A stretch of 64,000 nt of DNA from Streptomyces sp. SLBN-118 (GCF_006715635.1 NZ_VFNP01000001.1:3472001-3536000), one strand, 5' to 3'. Positions 45,230-54,006 are shown, numbered from the stretch's first letter. Translations and numbers: made by a program. Notes: a model not told the origin generated them from the sequence alone.

Positions 45230-45910
45230 AGCCCGGCGGACGCTCTTCTTCGCCAGCTCGTACGCCGGGAGCATAGCCTCGTGCTCCGCGGTGTCCAGTC
45301 CGCCGAGATGCACGACGACCACGCCCTTGGGGGTCGTCAGGGCGAGCGCCCGCTCCTTCTTCGGCGCGTCCAGGAACTCGTTGGTGTTGAGGTAGGTCAC
45401 CTCGGTGGCCGCGTACTCGCCCGCCTTGATCTGGGCGTACGCGACCTTGTCCCTGCTCTTCGCCTCCCCGGCGACGAACGCCTCCAGCGCCTTGCGGGGA
45501 TCGTCACCGGCGCGGCCCCCGGTCCAGACGCGCAGGAAGCCGATGTTCCCGGCAGGCTTGGCGTCGATCTCGCAGACGAGGGTGACGGGGCCCTGCTTCG
45601 TCAGCCCGAACTGCTTGTCCATCGTGTCGGCCTTCGGCTTCCAGTCGGCCGCCAGATCGAACGAGACGGGCAGGGCGCACGGCGACCCCGGGCCCCCGAC
45701 CGTGCCGCCCTTCGCGGCGGCCACCGGCGCGTCCCGCTTCCCGTCCGCCTTCCCGTCCGCCTTCCCGTCCACCTTCGAAGCGCCCTTCGCGCTCGCCTGC
45801 GGCAGAGGCCGGTCCGAGGCCTCCTCCGACGAGCAGCCGGTCAGCGCCACCGTCACCAGTGCCGCCGGGACCAGCCCGGAACCCACGCCCCGCAGAAGAC
45901 CTCGCACCAC
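45227..45910 (-). CDS. Secreted lipoprotein of unknown function
   Basis: 227 residues. Signal peptide with lipobox TVALTGC, then a low-complexity DGKADGKADGK linker encoded by tandem 12-bp repeats. A globular domain follows (SPCALPVSFDLAADWKPKADTM, KQGPVTLVCEIDAKPAGNIGFLRVW, KALEAFVAGEAKSRDKVAYAQIKAGEYAATEVTYLN), of a type seen in actinobacterial lipoproteins. The stop codon TAG (45227-45229) lies within the MITE terminal repeat, so insertion may have reset the C-terminus. Confidence 0.83.
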   Translation of the reverse strand: MVRGLLRGVGSGLVPAALVTVALTGCSSEEASDRPLPQASAKGASKVDGKADGKADGKRDAPVAAAKGGTVGGPGSPCALPVSFDLAADWKPKADTMDKQFGLTKQGPVTLVCEIDAKPAGNIGFLRVWTGGRAGDDPRKALEAFVAGEAKSRDKVAYAQIKAGEYAATEVTYLNTNEFLDAPKKERALALTTPKGVVVVHLGGLDTAEHEAMLPAYELAKKSVRRA

Positions 45911-45967
45911 GATTCCCCACCCCTGGGTCAGTTCCGAACAAACCTGACCGATCCTAGATCGCTGCCG

Positions 45968-46900
45968 TCAGGGAATGATCACCAGCTTCCCCCGCACATG
46001 GCCCGTCTCGCTCAGAGCCTGCGCCTTGGCCGCCTCCTCCAGCGGGAAGGCCTCCACGACCGGGATCCGGATCGTGCCGTCCGCCGCCAGCCGGGCATGC
46101 CCGGCCAGGGCGATCTCCGGGCGCTGGGTGCCGCCCGCCGAGAAGGGGACCCCGTGCGCCGCCGCGTCCGGGTCCGCGATGGTGATGATGCGGTCCGTCG
46201 TGCCGCCGCGCAGTTCGACCGAGGCGGGAAGCGCGCCCTTGCCCGCCGCGTCGAAGACCGCGTCCACACCCTGGGGAGCGGCCGTGCGCACGCGCTCGAC
46301 CAGGCCTTCGCCGTACGCCACGGGTGTCGCACCCAGCTTCCCCAGGTAGTCGTGGTTCGCCGGGGACGCCGTGCCGACGACCCTCACGCCCGTCTCCCGG
46401 GCGAGCTGGACGGCCGCCGCTCCGACCGCCCCGGCGGCGCCGTGAAGCAGCAGCGTCTCGCCACTGCGCACGCCGAGCAGGTCGAGCACCCGCTGCGCGG
46501 TCTCGGTCGCGACGGGCAGGGCCGCGGCGTCCGCCCAGCCGACGCCCGCGGGCTTGGGCACGAAGGACTCGGCCAGGGCGTACTCGGCGTAGGCGCCGGT
46601 GGTCGTCCACCCCAGGACCTCGTCGCCGGCCGCGACATCCGTGACGCCCTCGCCGACCTCGTCGACAATCCCGGCGAACTCGAGCCCGGGGATCCGCGGG
46701 AGGGTGGTCGGGTACTGGTGCTCCATCCAGCCGTAACGGATCTTGTAGTCCAGCGGGTTGACGCCCGCCGCCCTGACCCTCACCCGCACCTGGCCGGGGC
46801 CCGGTTGCGGCACTTCGGCCCGCACGAGGCGCAGCACCTCGGGTCCGCCGAACTCTTCGAAGACGATCGCTCGCATCTGGGACATGTGCGTCTGTGACAT
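45968..46900 (-). CDS. NADP-dependent zinc-less alcohol dehydrogenase / quinone oxidoreductase
   Basis: 310 residues from ATG 46900 (GGAG six bases upstream). MDR superfamily: VRVRAAGVNPLDYKIRYGWM, RIPGLEFAGIVDEVGEGV and the Rossmann segment LLLHGAAGAVGAAAVQLARETGVRVVGTAS. The Cys zinc ligands of true alcohol dehydrogenases are absent, which fits the quinone oxidoreductase branch. The next gene upstream is divergent. Confidence 0.92.
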   Translation of the reverse strand: MSQTHMSQMRAIVFEEFGGPEVLRLVRAEVPQPGPGQVRVRVRAAGVNPLDYKIRYGWMEHQYPTTLPRIPGLEFAGIVDEVGEGVTDVAAGDEVLGWTTTGAYAEYALAESFVPKPAGVGWADAAALPVATETAQRVLDLLGVRSGETLLLHGAAGAVGAAAVQLARETGVRVVGTASPANHDYLGKLGATPVAYGEGLVERVRTAAPQGVDAVFDAAGKGALPASVELRGGTTDRIITIADPDAAAHGVPFSAGGTQRPEIALAGHARLAADGTIRIPVVEAFPLEEAAKAQALSETGHVRGKLVIIP

Positions 46901-47036
46901 GACTGGCTCCTGCCGTCGGGATCAACCGAGGTCAACCCTCGGTCCCCGGCGCTGCGGACCCGGCCCGCCTTTCGGACAGTTCGACCTGGCCGAAGGGACA
47001 GCCCCCCGCGCCCGTCGCCGCCGTACGCTGGCCGTC

Positions 47037-48314
47037 ATGGAACTGACCGGATCCGAGAACGCCGGGTCTGCCCTGGCCGCCGCCTACGAGGTGATCCGGC
47101 AGCCGCTCGGCGCGATCCTGCCGCGGCTGTCCGCGACCCTGAACGGGCTCGTCCCGCATCTGGCCGTGGCCGAACTGTCCACGCACTGCGCGCACTCCCC
47201 CTTCAAGACGTACGGCGAGCACGCCCCGGCGGGCCGGATCACGGCGGCCGAACTGGATCCGCTGGCCGCCTCCGTGCCCGCAGGACAGCCCTGGCAGGGC
47301 ACGGCCAGGATCGGCGGAGCCGAGCACCAGGTGCTGGCTGTGGCCAGCGACGCGACCCCGCGCGGGGCGCTGCTTGTGCTCGTACGAACGGGCGACACCA
47401 CCCCTCTGCCTCCTGTCCCCGCGGCGGACACCGCCGTCGTCCAGACCATGTGGGACCTGGTCACCAGCCATTTCGACCGGCTCGCCACCGAGGCCGTACC
47501 GAGCGCGCTGGCCCGGTCGCGGGCTTCGGCAGCAGAGCGGGCCAGAGTGATCGCCGAGCTGACCGAGGCCCATGCGACCGCGCTGTCGGGAGTGCTCGGC
47601 GTGCTGCGCGGCCGGGGCCTCGACGACACGACGGCACGCGCGGCGGCCGTCGATCTGGCGGTCACCGCGCTCGTCGAACTGCGGGCCGAGGCCGAACGCG
47701 ACCAGGCGGTCGCCGAGGAGCCCGCCGGACAGGCCTTCGCCCGGCTCGCGGACTCCTTGCGGCCGATGCTGCGCTACAGCCCGGTCCGCCTGGAACTGGG
47801 CGCGCCCGATTCGGCCCGTCCGCTGGCCGCCGACGTGGCTCACGCGGCGCGCGCCGTCGTACGGGCCGTGCTGCTGACCGTCCTCGAACAGGACGAGGTG
47901 AGCCGGGTCCATGTCGGCTGGCACCTGACCGACGCCGAACTGCGCGCGACGGTACGGGACGACGGCCCCGGCGACATCTCCAGCTGCTCGCTCGGTCCGC
48001 ACCGGGTGGGCGAGCGCCTCGATGCGCTGGGCGGGCGGCTCGACGTCGACGCCGTGCCCGGCTGGGGCACCACGGTCACGGCGACCATTCCGCTGGGGGC
48101 GCCACCGGCCGTACAGGCGGATCCGCTCGGTTCACTGGGGGCGCGGGAGCTGGAGGTGCTGACGCATCTGGCCCGCGGGCACCGCAACCGGGTGATCGCC
48201 GAGGAGCTGCACATCAGCGAGTCGACGGTGAAGTTCCATGTCGCCAACATCCTGACCAAGCTGGGAGTGGCCTCGCGGGGCGAGGCATCGGCGTTGTTCC
48301 ACGCGGTCGCGTAG
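47037..48314 (+). CDS. Hybrid regulator: HATPase-like domain fused to LuxR helix-turn-helix
   Basis: 425 residues from ATG 47037. The N-terminal 200 residues are a helical sensor-like region. The middle has a GHKL-type ATPase layout (RLELGAPDSARPLAADVAHAARAVVRAVLLTVL, then ATVRDDGPGD as the D/G1 box and VGERLDALGGRLDVDAVPGWGTTVTATIPL as the G2 end). The C-terminus is a LuxR domain (LGARELEVLTHLARGHRNRVIAEELHISESTVKFHVANILTKLGV). Kinase-like and DNA-binding modules in one chain imply a one-component switch; no phospho-acceptor His is evident. Confidence 0.88.
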   Translation: MELTGSENAGSALAAAYEVIRQPLGAILPRLSATLNGLVPHLAVAELSTHCAHSPFKTYGEHAPAGRITAAELDPLAASVPAGQPWQGTARIGGAEHQVLAVASDATPRGALLVLVRTGDTTPLPPVPAADTAVVQTMWDLVTSHFDRLATEAVPSALARSRASAAERARVIAELTEAHATALSGVLGVLRGRGLDDTTARAAAVDLAVTALVELRAEAERDQAVAEEPAGQAFARLADSLRPMLRYSPVRLELGAPDSARPLAADVAHAARAVVRAVLLTVLEQDEVSRVHVGWHLTDAELRATVRDDGPGDISSCSLGPHRVGERLDALGGRLDVDAVPGWGTTVTATIPLGAPPAVQADPLGSLGARELEVLTHLARGHRNRVIAEELHISESTVKFHVANILTKLGVASRGEASALFHAVA

Positions 48315-48370
48315 GGGGCGCGGCCCGTGGATCGGAGCCGTTGTCGGACCCGGCTGCGACACTCGCTCCC

Positions 48371-50056
48371 ATGAGCGAACGATGGGCTCTGGCGGCGGCG
48401 GAGGGCGAGGGGGCGCGGCTCGTCCCCCTCGGCCCCGACGGCCTGCCCGCCGGGCCCGTCCAGGAGGAGCCCGAGCTGACCGAGGCCGTCCGCTCCCGCC
48501 CGGACGTCGGCAGATGGGTCTGGCGCTCCACCTCCGAGATCTACCCCCGGCTGCTGGCGGCGGGGGTGCGCGTCGAGCGGTGTTACGACATCGAGGACGC
48601 GGAGCTCCTGCTGCTCGGCCACGAGGGACGGCTCGGCGAACCCCGGTCGGCGGCGGCGGCCTTTGCCCGGCTGCACAACCGCCCCGTACCACCCGATCCC
48701 CCGCAGCGAGCGGCGGAACCGGGCTCGCAGTCCTCGCTCTTCGAGCCACAGCCCGTGCCCGTACCGCTGGAAGCGCTCCTCGAGGTCTACGCCGGCCAGC
48801 AGCGAAGACACGACACCGCCGTGCATCCGGGGCGGATGCGGCTGCTCACGGCCGCCGAGTCCGCGGGCATGCTGGTGGCCGCCGAGATGAACCGCGCCGG
48901 GCTGCCGTGGCGCGCGGACGTCCACCGGGACGTGCTGCACGAGCTGCTGGGCGAGCGGTACGCGGGCGGTGGAGAGCCGCGCCGCCTGGCGGAGCTGGCG
49001 GACGAGGTGTCGGCCGCCTTCGGGCGACGGGTGCGCCCGGATCTGCCCGCGGATGTGGTGAAGGCGTTCGCGCAGGCGGGGATCAGGGTGAAGTCGACCC
49101 GGCGCTGGGAGCTGGAAGAGATCGACCACCCGGCGGTGGAGCCGCTGATCCGGTACAAGAAGCTGTACCGCATCTGGACCGCGCACGGCTGGGGCTGGCT
49201 CCAGGACTGGGTCCGCGACGGCCGCTTCCGCCCCGAGTATCTGCCCGGCGGCACGGTCTCGGGCCGCTGGACGACCAATGGCGGCGGGGCACTTCAGATC
49301 CCGAAGGTGATCCGGCGCGCGGTCGTCGCGGACGCGGGCTGGCGCCTGGTGGTCGCGGACGCCGACCAGATGGAGCCGCGGGTACTGGCCGCGATCTCCC
49401 GCGACCCGGGCCTGATGGACGTCGCCGGCCATGAGGGCGATCTGTACTCCGCGCTGTCCGACCGGGCCTTCTCCGGGGACCGCGACCACGCGAAGGTCGC
49501 GCTGCTCGGAGCGATCTACGGCCAGACCTCGGGCGACGGCCTGAAGAACCTGGCGATGCTCAGACGCAGATTCCCGCTCGCCGTGTCGTACGTCGACGAG
49601 GCGGCACGGGCGGGCGAGGAGGGGCGGCTGGTGCGCACCTGGCTGGGGCGCACGAGCCCGCGGGCGGCTGGTTCGGGGGACGACGACGAGGCGGGAATCC
49701 CCCAGGAGAGCGAGGAACTCCCTTCCACGGATACGGAGTTCACCCCCGGCTACGCCTCCTCCAACGCACGGGCGCGCGGCCGTTTCACCCGTAACTTCGT
49801 GGTGCAGGGCAGCGCGGCGGACTGGGCCCTGCTGATGCTGGCGGCCCTGCGGCAGGCCACCGCCGGCATGCGTGCCGAGCTGGTCTTCTTCCAGCACGAC
49901 GAGGTGATCGTCCACTGCCCGGCGGACGAGGCGGCGGAGGTCGCGAAGGCGATCCGCGAGGCCGGTGAGCTGGCCGGGCGGATCGCATTCGGTCGGACGC
50001 CGGTGCGGTTTCCGTTCACGACGGCGGTGGTGGAGTGTTACGCGGACGCGAAGTGA
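48371..50056 (+). CDS. Second family-A DNA polymerase (bifunctional 3'-5' exonuclease/DNA polymerase-like)
   Basis: 561 residues from ATG 48371. The C-terminal two-thirds is a Pol I-type polymerase domain: motif A VADADQMEPRVLAAISRD, motif B RDHAKVALLGAIYGQTSG and motif C FFQHDEVIVHCP with the catalytic HDE. The N-terminal 200 residues occupy the exonuclease position but show no DEDD metal-binding motifs. No 5'-nuclease domain is present. At 561 residues it is much shorter than PolA (about 900). Streptomyces commonly carry such a paralogue; a repair or lagging-strand role is possible. Confidence 0.9.
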   Translation: MSERWALAAAEGEGARLVPLGPDGLPAGPVQEEPELTEAVRSRPDVGRWVWRSTSEIYPRLLAAGVRVERCYDIEDAELLLLGHEGRLGEPRSAAAAFARLHNRPVPPDPPQRAAEPGSQSSLFEPQPVPVPLEALLEVYAGQQRRHDTAVHPGRMRLLTAAESAGMLVAAEMNRAGLPWRADVHRDVLHELLGERYAGGGEPRRLAELADEVSAAFGRRVRPDLPADVVKAFAQAGIRVKSTRRWELEEIDHPAVEPLIRYKKLYRIWTAHGWGWLQDWVRDGRFRPEYLPGGTVSGRWTTNGGGALQIPKVIRRAVVADAGWRLVVADADQMEPRVLAAISRDPGLMDVAGHEGDLYSALSDRAFSGDRDHAKVALLGAIYGQTSGDGLKNLAMLRRRFPLAVSYVDEAARAGEEGRLVRTWLGRTSPRAAGSGDDDEAGIPQESEELPSTDTEFTPGYASSNARARGRFTRNFVVQGSAADWALLMLAALRQATAGMRAELVFFQHDEVIVHCPADEAAEVAKAIREAGELAGRIAFGRTPVRFPFTTAVVECYADAK

Positions 50057-50071
50057 CCGTGTCCCGGGGGG

Positions 50072-50570
50072 CTATCGGGCCGTGAGCCACACGGGGTCCG
50101 TGGCGATGGCCTTCAGCTCCTCCATCGTGATCAGGGGTTGTTTGCCGCGCTTGAGCGACTTGGGGGTCGGGGCGTTGTAGGCGGAGATCTGGATCGACAG
50201 ACCGTTCGGCCGGAAGGTATCGACCTGCCAGTTGCTGCCGGAGCTTCGCGAGCGCACGCGTCGACCTGGTGCGAACGGCAGCCGAGCTGACCTTCATGGC
50301 ATCAGCGGTCTCCTCGACGCTGCGGTCCTCCCAGTACCGCAGCACCACCACGGCACGGTCCTTGGGAGCGAGTTGCCCGAGCGCACCGAGCAGGGCGAGG
50401 CGCAGCGTCGGATCGGCTCCGCGCGCCCCCCAGCGTCGACTCGTAGCCCCGTCGGAGGTCTCCGGCGTCGCGACCGCCGGCCGCCACTGCTCCCACGCCT
50501 CGTCAACCCGCCCGTGCGCCTGCAGCGGGGCGCGCCGGTGACCGCGTACGGGGTCGTGGTGACCCGCACC
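50072..50570 (-). pseudogene. Deletion-fused remnant of a SigE-family ECF sigma factor and its downstream anti-sigma-like gene
   Basis: From 50570 leftwards one frame encodes a sigma linker and region 4 (VDEAWEQWRPAVATPETSDG, APKDRAVVVLRYWEDRSVEETADAMKVSSAAVRTRST). Region 2 is missing and a stop (50571-50573) closes the frame upstream. Near 50230 coding character switches frame to GSNWQVDTFRPNGLSIQISAYNAPTP, then TMEELKAIATDPVW, ending at a TAG at 50072-50074. That tail is typical of membrane proteins encoded after such sigma genes. A deletion has joined the end of the first gene to the end of the second. Confidence 0.75.
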
Positions 50571-50688
50571 TCATGGCCGGCATCGACCCGCGAGAAGGTG
50601 GTGCGGGTGGCCTCGGCGGCGTACCTCCTAGCCGTGTGCGCGGCGGGCGCCCGGGCTCTTCCCCAGCCGTGACGGACGGGCGGTCCGC

Positions 50689-51117
50689 TCAGCGCTCGGC
50701 CCCTGGGTCGAGCACGGGCTTCACGTCGAGTACGGGTGTCCCGTCCAGCGCCTCCAGGTTCCGTACGCGCACCCTCGTGCCCTCCTCCCTCCCGTCGATC
50801 GCCACGAGCGTCACCCGGTGCAGCCCGATCGGGTTGGGCCGGTCCGGCGAACGCGTCGAGAACACCCCCGTCACCGGCCTCGTCCCATCACCACGCGGAT
50901 GCACCGCCAGAACTTCGCGGCTCGCGCGATCGAGCCAGGTCAGCACCATCACCTCCTCACCCGCCCGCAGATCGCGCAGGCCCTCGCTCACCTCCGGCTC
51001 GAACACCAGCCAGGCCTCGGGCGCGCCCTCGTCCCCCTGCTTGGGAGCCGACCCGCGGTCGGTCAGAGGGGACTCGACCCGGCCGATCGGCCGCAGGACG
51101 TACGGACTGTCCTTCAT
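50689..51117 (-). CDS. trmO: TsaA-like tRNA (N6-threonylcarbamoyladenosine37-N6)-methyltransferase family protein
   Basis: 142 residues from ATG 51117 behind GGGAGGAAG. The TrmO/YaeB beta-barrel signature is present: YVLRPIGRVESPLTDRGSAPKQGDEG, VLTWLDRAS, TGVFSTRSPDRPNPIGLHRVTLV and NLEALDGTPVLDVKPVLD. E. coli TrmO methylates t6A37 in tRNA-Thr using SAM. It is interesting that an intact tRNA-Thr and a Sua5 fragment (t6A pathway) occur nearby, though this may be chance. Confidence 0.88.
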   Translation of the reverse strand: MKDSPYVLRPIGRVESPLTDRGSAPKQGDEGAPEAWLVFEPEVSEGLRDLRAGEEVMVLTWLDRASREVLAVHPRGDGTRPVTGVFSTRSPDRPNPIGLHRVTLVAIDGREEGTRVRVRNLEALDGTPVLDVKPVLDPGAER

Positions 51118-51218
51118 GCTTCCTCCCACGCGTGGCTTGATCCGTGGCTGATAGTTGTCACATTGGCTCGGTCTCACGGGTCACTCCTGTGACACGCGGC
51201 GGCGAAGGAATGTGTCCC

Positions 51219-52094
51219 ATGGACGAGAACGATTTTCTGGCGGAACGCTTCGAGGAGCACCGCGCCCGGCTGCGCGCCGTGGCCTACCGGATGCTGGGCT
51301 CCTCCGGCGAGGCGGACGACGCCGTCCAGGAAGCCTGGCTGCGGCTCAGCCGCTCCGACGCCGACGCGGTCGAGAACCTGGGCGGCTGGCTCACCACCGT
51401 CGTCGCCCGCGTGTGCCTCAATATGCTGCGCTCGCACGAGACCCGGCGCGAGGACCCCTGGGACGCGCACCGTCCGGAACCGGCCGCCGACCGCGAGGAC
51501 ATCGCCGACCCGGAGCACCAGGCGCTGCTCGCCGACTCGGTCGGCCTGGCGCTCCTCGTCGTACTCGACACCCTGACGCCCGCCGAACGGCTCGCCTTCG
51601 TCCTGCACGACATGTTCGCCGTGCCCTTCGACGAGATCGCCCCCGTCGTGGAGCGCACCCCGGCGGCCACCCGCCAGCTCGCCAGCCGCGCCCGCCGCCG
51701 GGTCCAGGGCGCGCAAACCGCCCCCGAAACCGATGTCACCCGCCAGCGCGAAGTCGTCGACGCCTTCCTCGCCGCCTCGCGCGGCGGCGACTTCGACGCG
51801 CTGCTGGCGCTGCTCGACCCGGATGTCGTCCTGCGCGCGGACAGCGCGGCGGTTCGGTCGGGAGCGGGCGCGGCACGCGGTGCGCAGGCGGTGGCCCACA
51901 CCTTCGCGGGACGTGCGCAGGCAGCGCAGCCGGCGATCATCAACGGCGCTGCGGGGCTGGTGTGGGCCCCGGGCGGACAGCCGCGCGTGATCTTCGGCTT
52001 CACGATCGCCTCCGACGGCAGGATCGTCGCGATCGACATCGTCGCCGACCCCGAGGGCGTGGGCCGGCTGGACCTGGAGGTCCTGAGCGGCTGA
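51219..52094 (+). CDS. ECF sigma factor, SigJ type with C-terminal SnoaL-like domain
   Basis: 291 residues from ATG 51219, nine bases behind AAGGA. Sigma region 2 (FEEHRARLRAVAYRMLGSSGEADDAVQEAWLRLSR) and region 4 (LTPAERLAFVLHDMFAVPFDEIAPVVERTPAATRQLASRARRRV) are followed by an NTF2/SnoaL-fold domain (REVVDAFLAASRGGDFDALLALLDPDVVLRADS). ECF41-type sigma factors use this C-terminal domain for regulation instead of an anti-sigma factor. Confidence 0.93.
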   Translation: MDENDFLAERFEEHRARLRAVAYRMLGSSGEADDAVQEAWLRLSRSDADAVENLGGWLTTVVARVCLNMLRSHETRREDPWDAHRPEPAADREDIADPEHQALLADSVGLALLVVLDTLTPAERLAFVLHDMFAVPFDEIAPVVERTPAATRQLASRARRRVQGAQTAPETDVTRQREVVDAFLAASRGGDFDALLALLDPDVVLRADSAAVRSGAGAARGAQAVAHTFAGRAQAAQPAIINGAAGLVWAPGGQPRVIFGFTIASDGRIVAIDIVADPEGVGRLDLEVLSG

Positions 52095-52195
52095 CGGGGA
52101 TTGCGAGGCATCCGGCCTGCGGCCTGCGGCGACCCGGTCACTACGGAGGGCGTACGGACCGGGCCACCGTTTTCGCGGCTCTCGGCCGCGGGCCG

Positions 52196-52540
52196 TCAGG
52201 CCTCCTGGATCAGGCCGATGACGTTGCCGTCCGCGTCCTTGAGGATGGCGTTCAGCTTGCCGCCGCCGACGTCCTTGACGTCCTGCAGGGTCTCCGCACC
52301 GGCACCGACGAGCGCCTTGATCCTTGCCCTGATGTCATCGACGTGCCAGTAGGCGACGGGGCCCGTCATGCCCAGGCTGTGGCCATTGGGGTCCAGACCG
52401 ACATCCTGGCCGCCGACGCGGTAGCCGACGTAGTAGACCTCGTCCATGACCGGCTCCAACCCCAGCAGCTCGGTGAAGCGGGCCTTGGCCTGCTCGATGT
52501 CCTTGACGGGGTAGATGATCGTCTTGATGCCTTCGTTCAT
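52196..52540 (-). CDS. VOC (glyoxalase/bleomycin-resistance fold) protein
   Basis: 114 residues: TIIYPVKDIEQAKARFTELLG, then GHSLGMTGPVAYWHVDDIRARIKALVGAGAETLQDVKDVGGGKLNAILKDADGNVIGLIQEA. Two beta-alpha-beta-beta-beta units make the VOC fold. ECF41-type sigma genes often neighbour small enzymes that protect against reactive molecules, but the link here is only positional. Substrate unknown. Confidence 0.9.
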   Translation of the reverse strand: MNEGIKTIIYPVKDIEQAKARFTELLGLEPVMDEVYYVGYRVGGQDVGLDPNGHSLGMTGPVAYWHVDDIRARIKALVGAGAETLQDVKDVGGGKLNAILKDADGNVIGLIQEA

Positions 52541-52697
52541 GACGTGCTCCTGGTACTGGGTTCATCGTGCTCAGGTCGTGCGTTCACTGCCATGACACGA
52601 CGCGACGAGGGAATGTGACCGCCGGACACACGGACCTGCCCCCCGACCGGAGGCATGGGAAAACCCATGGTGCATACCACCAGGATCGCCAACACTG

Positions 52698-53678
52698 GTG
52701 AGGGTGGAAGTCTTCTGCGACGAGTCCGGCTCCGACGGCGAGAATCTCACCGCCGGAAATACTGATGAGTTCGCCCACGCCAGCGTGCACCTGCCGCTTG
52801 AACCAGCGGCGGATTCCATCCAGGAAATACGCAGCAGAATCTGCTCACCGGCGGAGGAATACAAAGCGAATCATCTGCTCCGGGGAAAGCACCGCTCGAC
52901 CCTTGAGTGGATGCTGGGCCTGTCGGGGCCCATCCACGGGAACGCTCACGTCCATCTCACCGACAAGGCGTTCTTCGTCGTCGGCCGGGTCATCGGCCTC
53001 CTCGTGGGCGAAGGTCGCGGCCGGACCCCGGGCGCCATGGCTCTCACCCTGTATCGCGAGGGCCCTCGCGCCTTCGGGCACGAACAGTGGCAGGCCTTCC
53101 TGGAATCGTCCAACAATCTGATGCGCACCAAGAACCGCTGGGACGCGCGAACCCCCGTCGACTCCTTCTTCCATCTGGTCGACGCGCTGCACCCGGCGGG
53201 CGCGGGCAACGGAGTCGGCGACATCATGGAATTGCTTCAACAGGCCAGGCCCCGTGCCGATTCTTTTTGGGCACGGACTCTCGAAAACCCTACGAAGATT
53301 CCGTCATTGGACCCCCTCATTCCGGCCATCGTCCAAACCGTCGCCCACTGGAGTGCGGGCGGACAGCCTGTCTCCCTCGTCCACGACGAGCAGAACGCGC
53401 TGACGGAAGAGCGCATCGCCTGGCTCAAGGAGCATCTCCGTTCACCACAGGGCCGATTGACCAGCGTGCGGCTCGTCGACTCCCGCTCCGATCCGCGCGT
53501 TCAGCTCGCCGATTTCCTGGCCGGAGTGGCACGGAAGATAGCCTCGGACGAACTCAACGGCCGGGGCGACGCGGAGCTCACGGCGCTGCTGCGGCCGTAT
53601 GTGGACGCGTCCTCGATCTGGGGCGACGACCGAAGCTGGTCCCTGCTGGGCCCCGCTCACGCTCAGGCGGACCAATGA
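52698..53678 (+). CDS. DUF3800-like protein (RNase H-fold family)
   Basis: 326 residues from GTG 52698. The N-terminal VEVFCDESGSDGENL and the C-terminal VRLVDSRSDPRVQLADFLAGVARKIASDELNG match the two acidic hallmark motifs of DUF3800 (DESG near the start, Q-L-A-D-x-x-A/G late). DUF3800 proteins occur in mobile and defence contexts and are predicted nucleases. It ends against the tRNA-Thr integration site, so it borders the island on the chromosomal side. Confidence 0.75.
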   Translation: MRVEVFCDESGSDGENLTAGNTDEFAHASVHLPLEPAADSIQEIRSRICSPAEEYKANHLLRGKHRSTLEWMLGLSGPIHGNAHVHLTDKAFFVVGRVIGLLVGEGRGRTPGAMALTLYREGPRAFGHEQWQAFLESSNNLMRTKNRWDARTPVDSFFHLVDALHPAGAGNGVGDIMELLQQARPRADSFWARTLENPTKIPSLDPLIPAIVQTVAHWSAGGQPVSLVHDEQNALTEERIAWLKEHLRSPQGRLTSVRLVDSRSDPRVQLADFLAGVARKIASDELNGRGDAELTALLRPYVDASSIWGDDRSWSLLGPAHAQADQ

Positions 53679-53696
53679 AAGTGCGACCAATGAAAG

Positions 53697-53729
53697 AAGC
53701 CCAGGTCAGCGGAGAACTGACCTGGGCTT
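53697..53729. terminator. Bidirectional hairpin terminator at the left island boundary
   Basis: AAGCCCAGGTCAG (53697-53709) pairs with CTGACCTGGGCTT (53717-53729) around CGGAGAA, followed by TTCTT. The right arm begins exactly at the first base of the 61-bp att repeat. It would have served both the DUF3800 gene and the original tRNA-Thr. Confidence 0.75.
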
Positions 53730-53777
53730 TCTTGAGCCGCCTTCGGGATTCGAACCCGAGACCTACGCATTACGAGT
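53717..53777. repeat. attL: 61-bp direct repeat with 3' half of tRNA-Thr
   Basis: Identical over 61 bp to 61542-61602. It contains the 3' half of tRNA-Thr(CGT) from the anticodon loop to the 3' end (on the minus strand), plus 18 bp beyond. After 53777 tRNA identity stops abruptly. Confidence 0.95.
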
Positions 53778-54006
53778 CGACACATGATCATCACGATCTT
53801 GATCAACTTTGCTCGGATCTTGGGAAAGATGCAGGTCGGAGCGGGTGCAGGCTTCTACTTCCGTCTGGTCGTGCCGCATCGTTCCTGATCCTTCCGTTCC
53901 CACCAGGTTCCCATCCGTTCCCGTACTGCAACCCCAAGGCCGTCCTGAATGGCAGCATCGCTGGTCGGAGCGGGGGCCAATCGGGGAGCTTCGCATCGGC
54001 ATTGGG
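53778..54006. other. Non-coding left end of the island with integrase arm-type repeats
   Basis: No convincing gene. GTTCCC occurs at 53896, 53907 and 53917. The 22-bp segment 53894-53915 matches 61471-61492, inside the right end, at 19 of 22 positions. Spaced direct repeats just inside an att core are typical arm sites for tyrosine integrases. Confidence 0.6.

Noticed and set aside
45727..45780. Tandem 12-bp repeat in the lipoprotein gene
   Set aside because: Only about three units encoding a DGKA linker; ordinary low-complexity spacer rather than a functional repeat.
50574..50672. Minus-strand sequence RRYAAEATRTTFSRVDAGHE upstream of the sigma remnant
   Set aside because: It looks protein-like, but I cannot connect it to sigma region 2 or to another family, so it is left out of the pseudogene call.
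53778..54006. Possible integrase C-terminus at the left island end
   Set aside because: Neither strand shows the R-H-R-Y box of tyrosine integrases or a serine recombinase motif in this gap.
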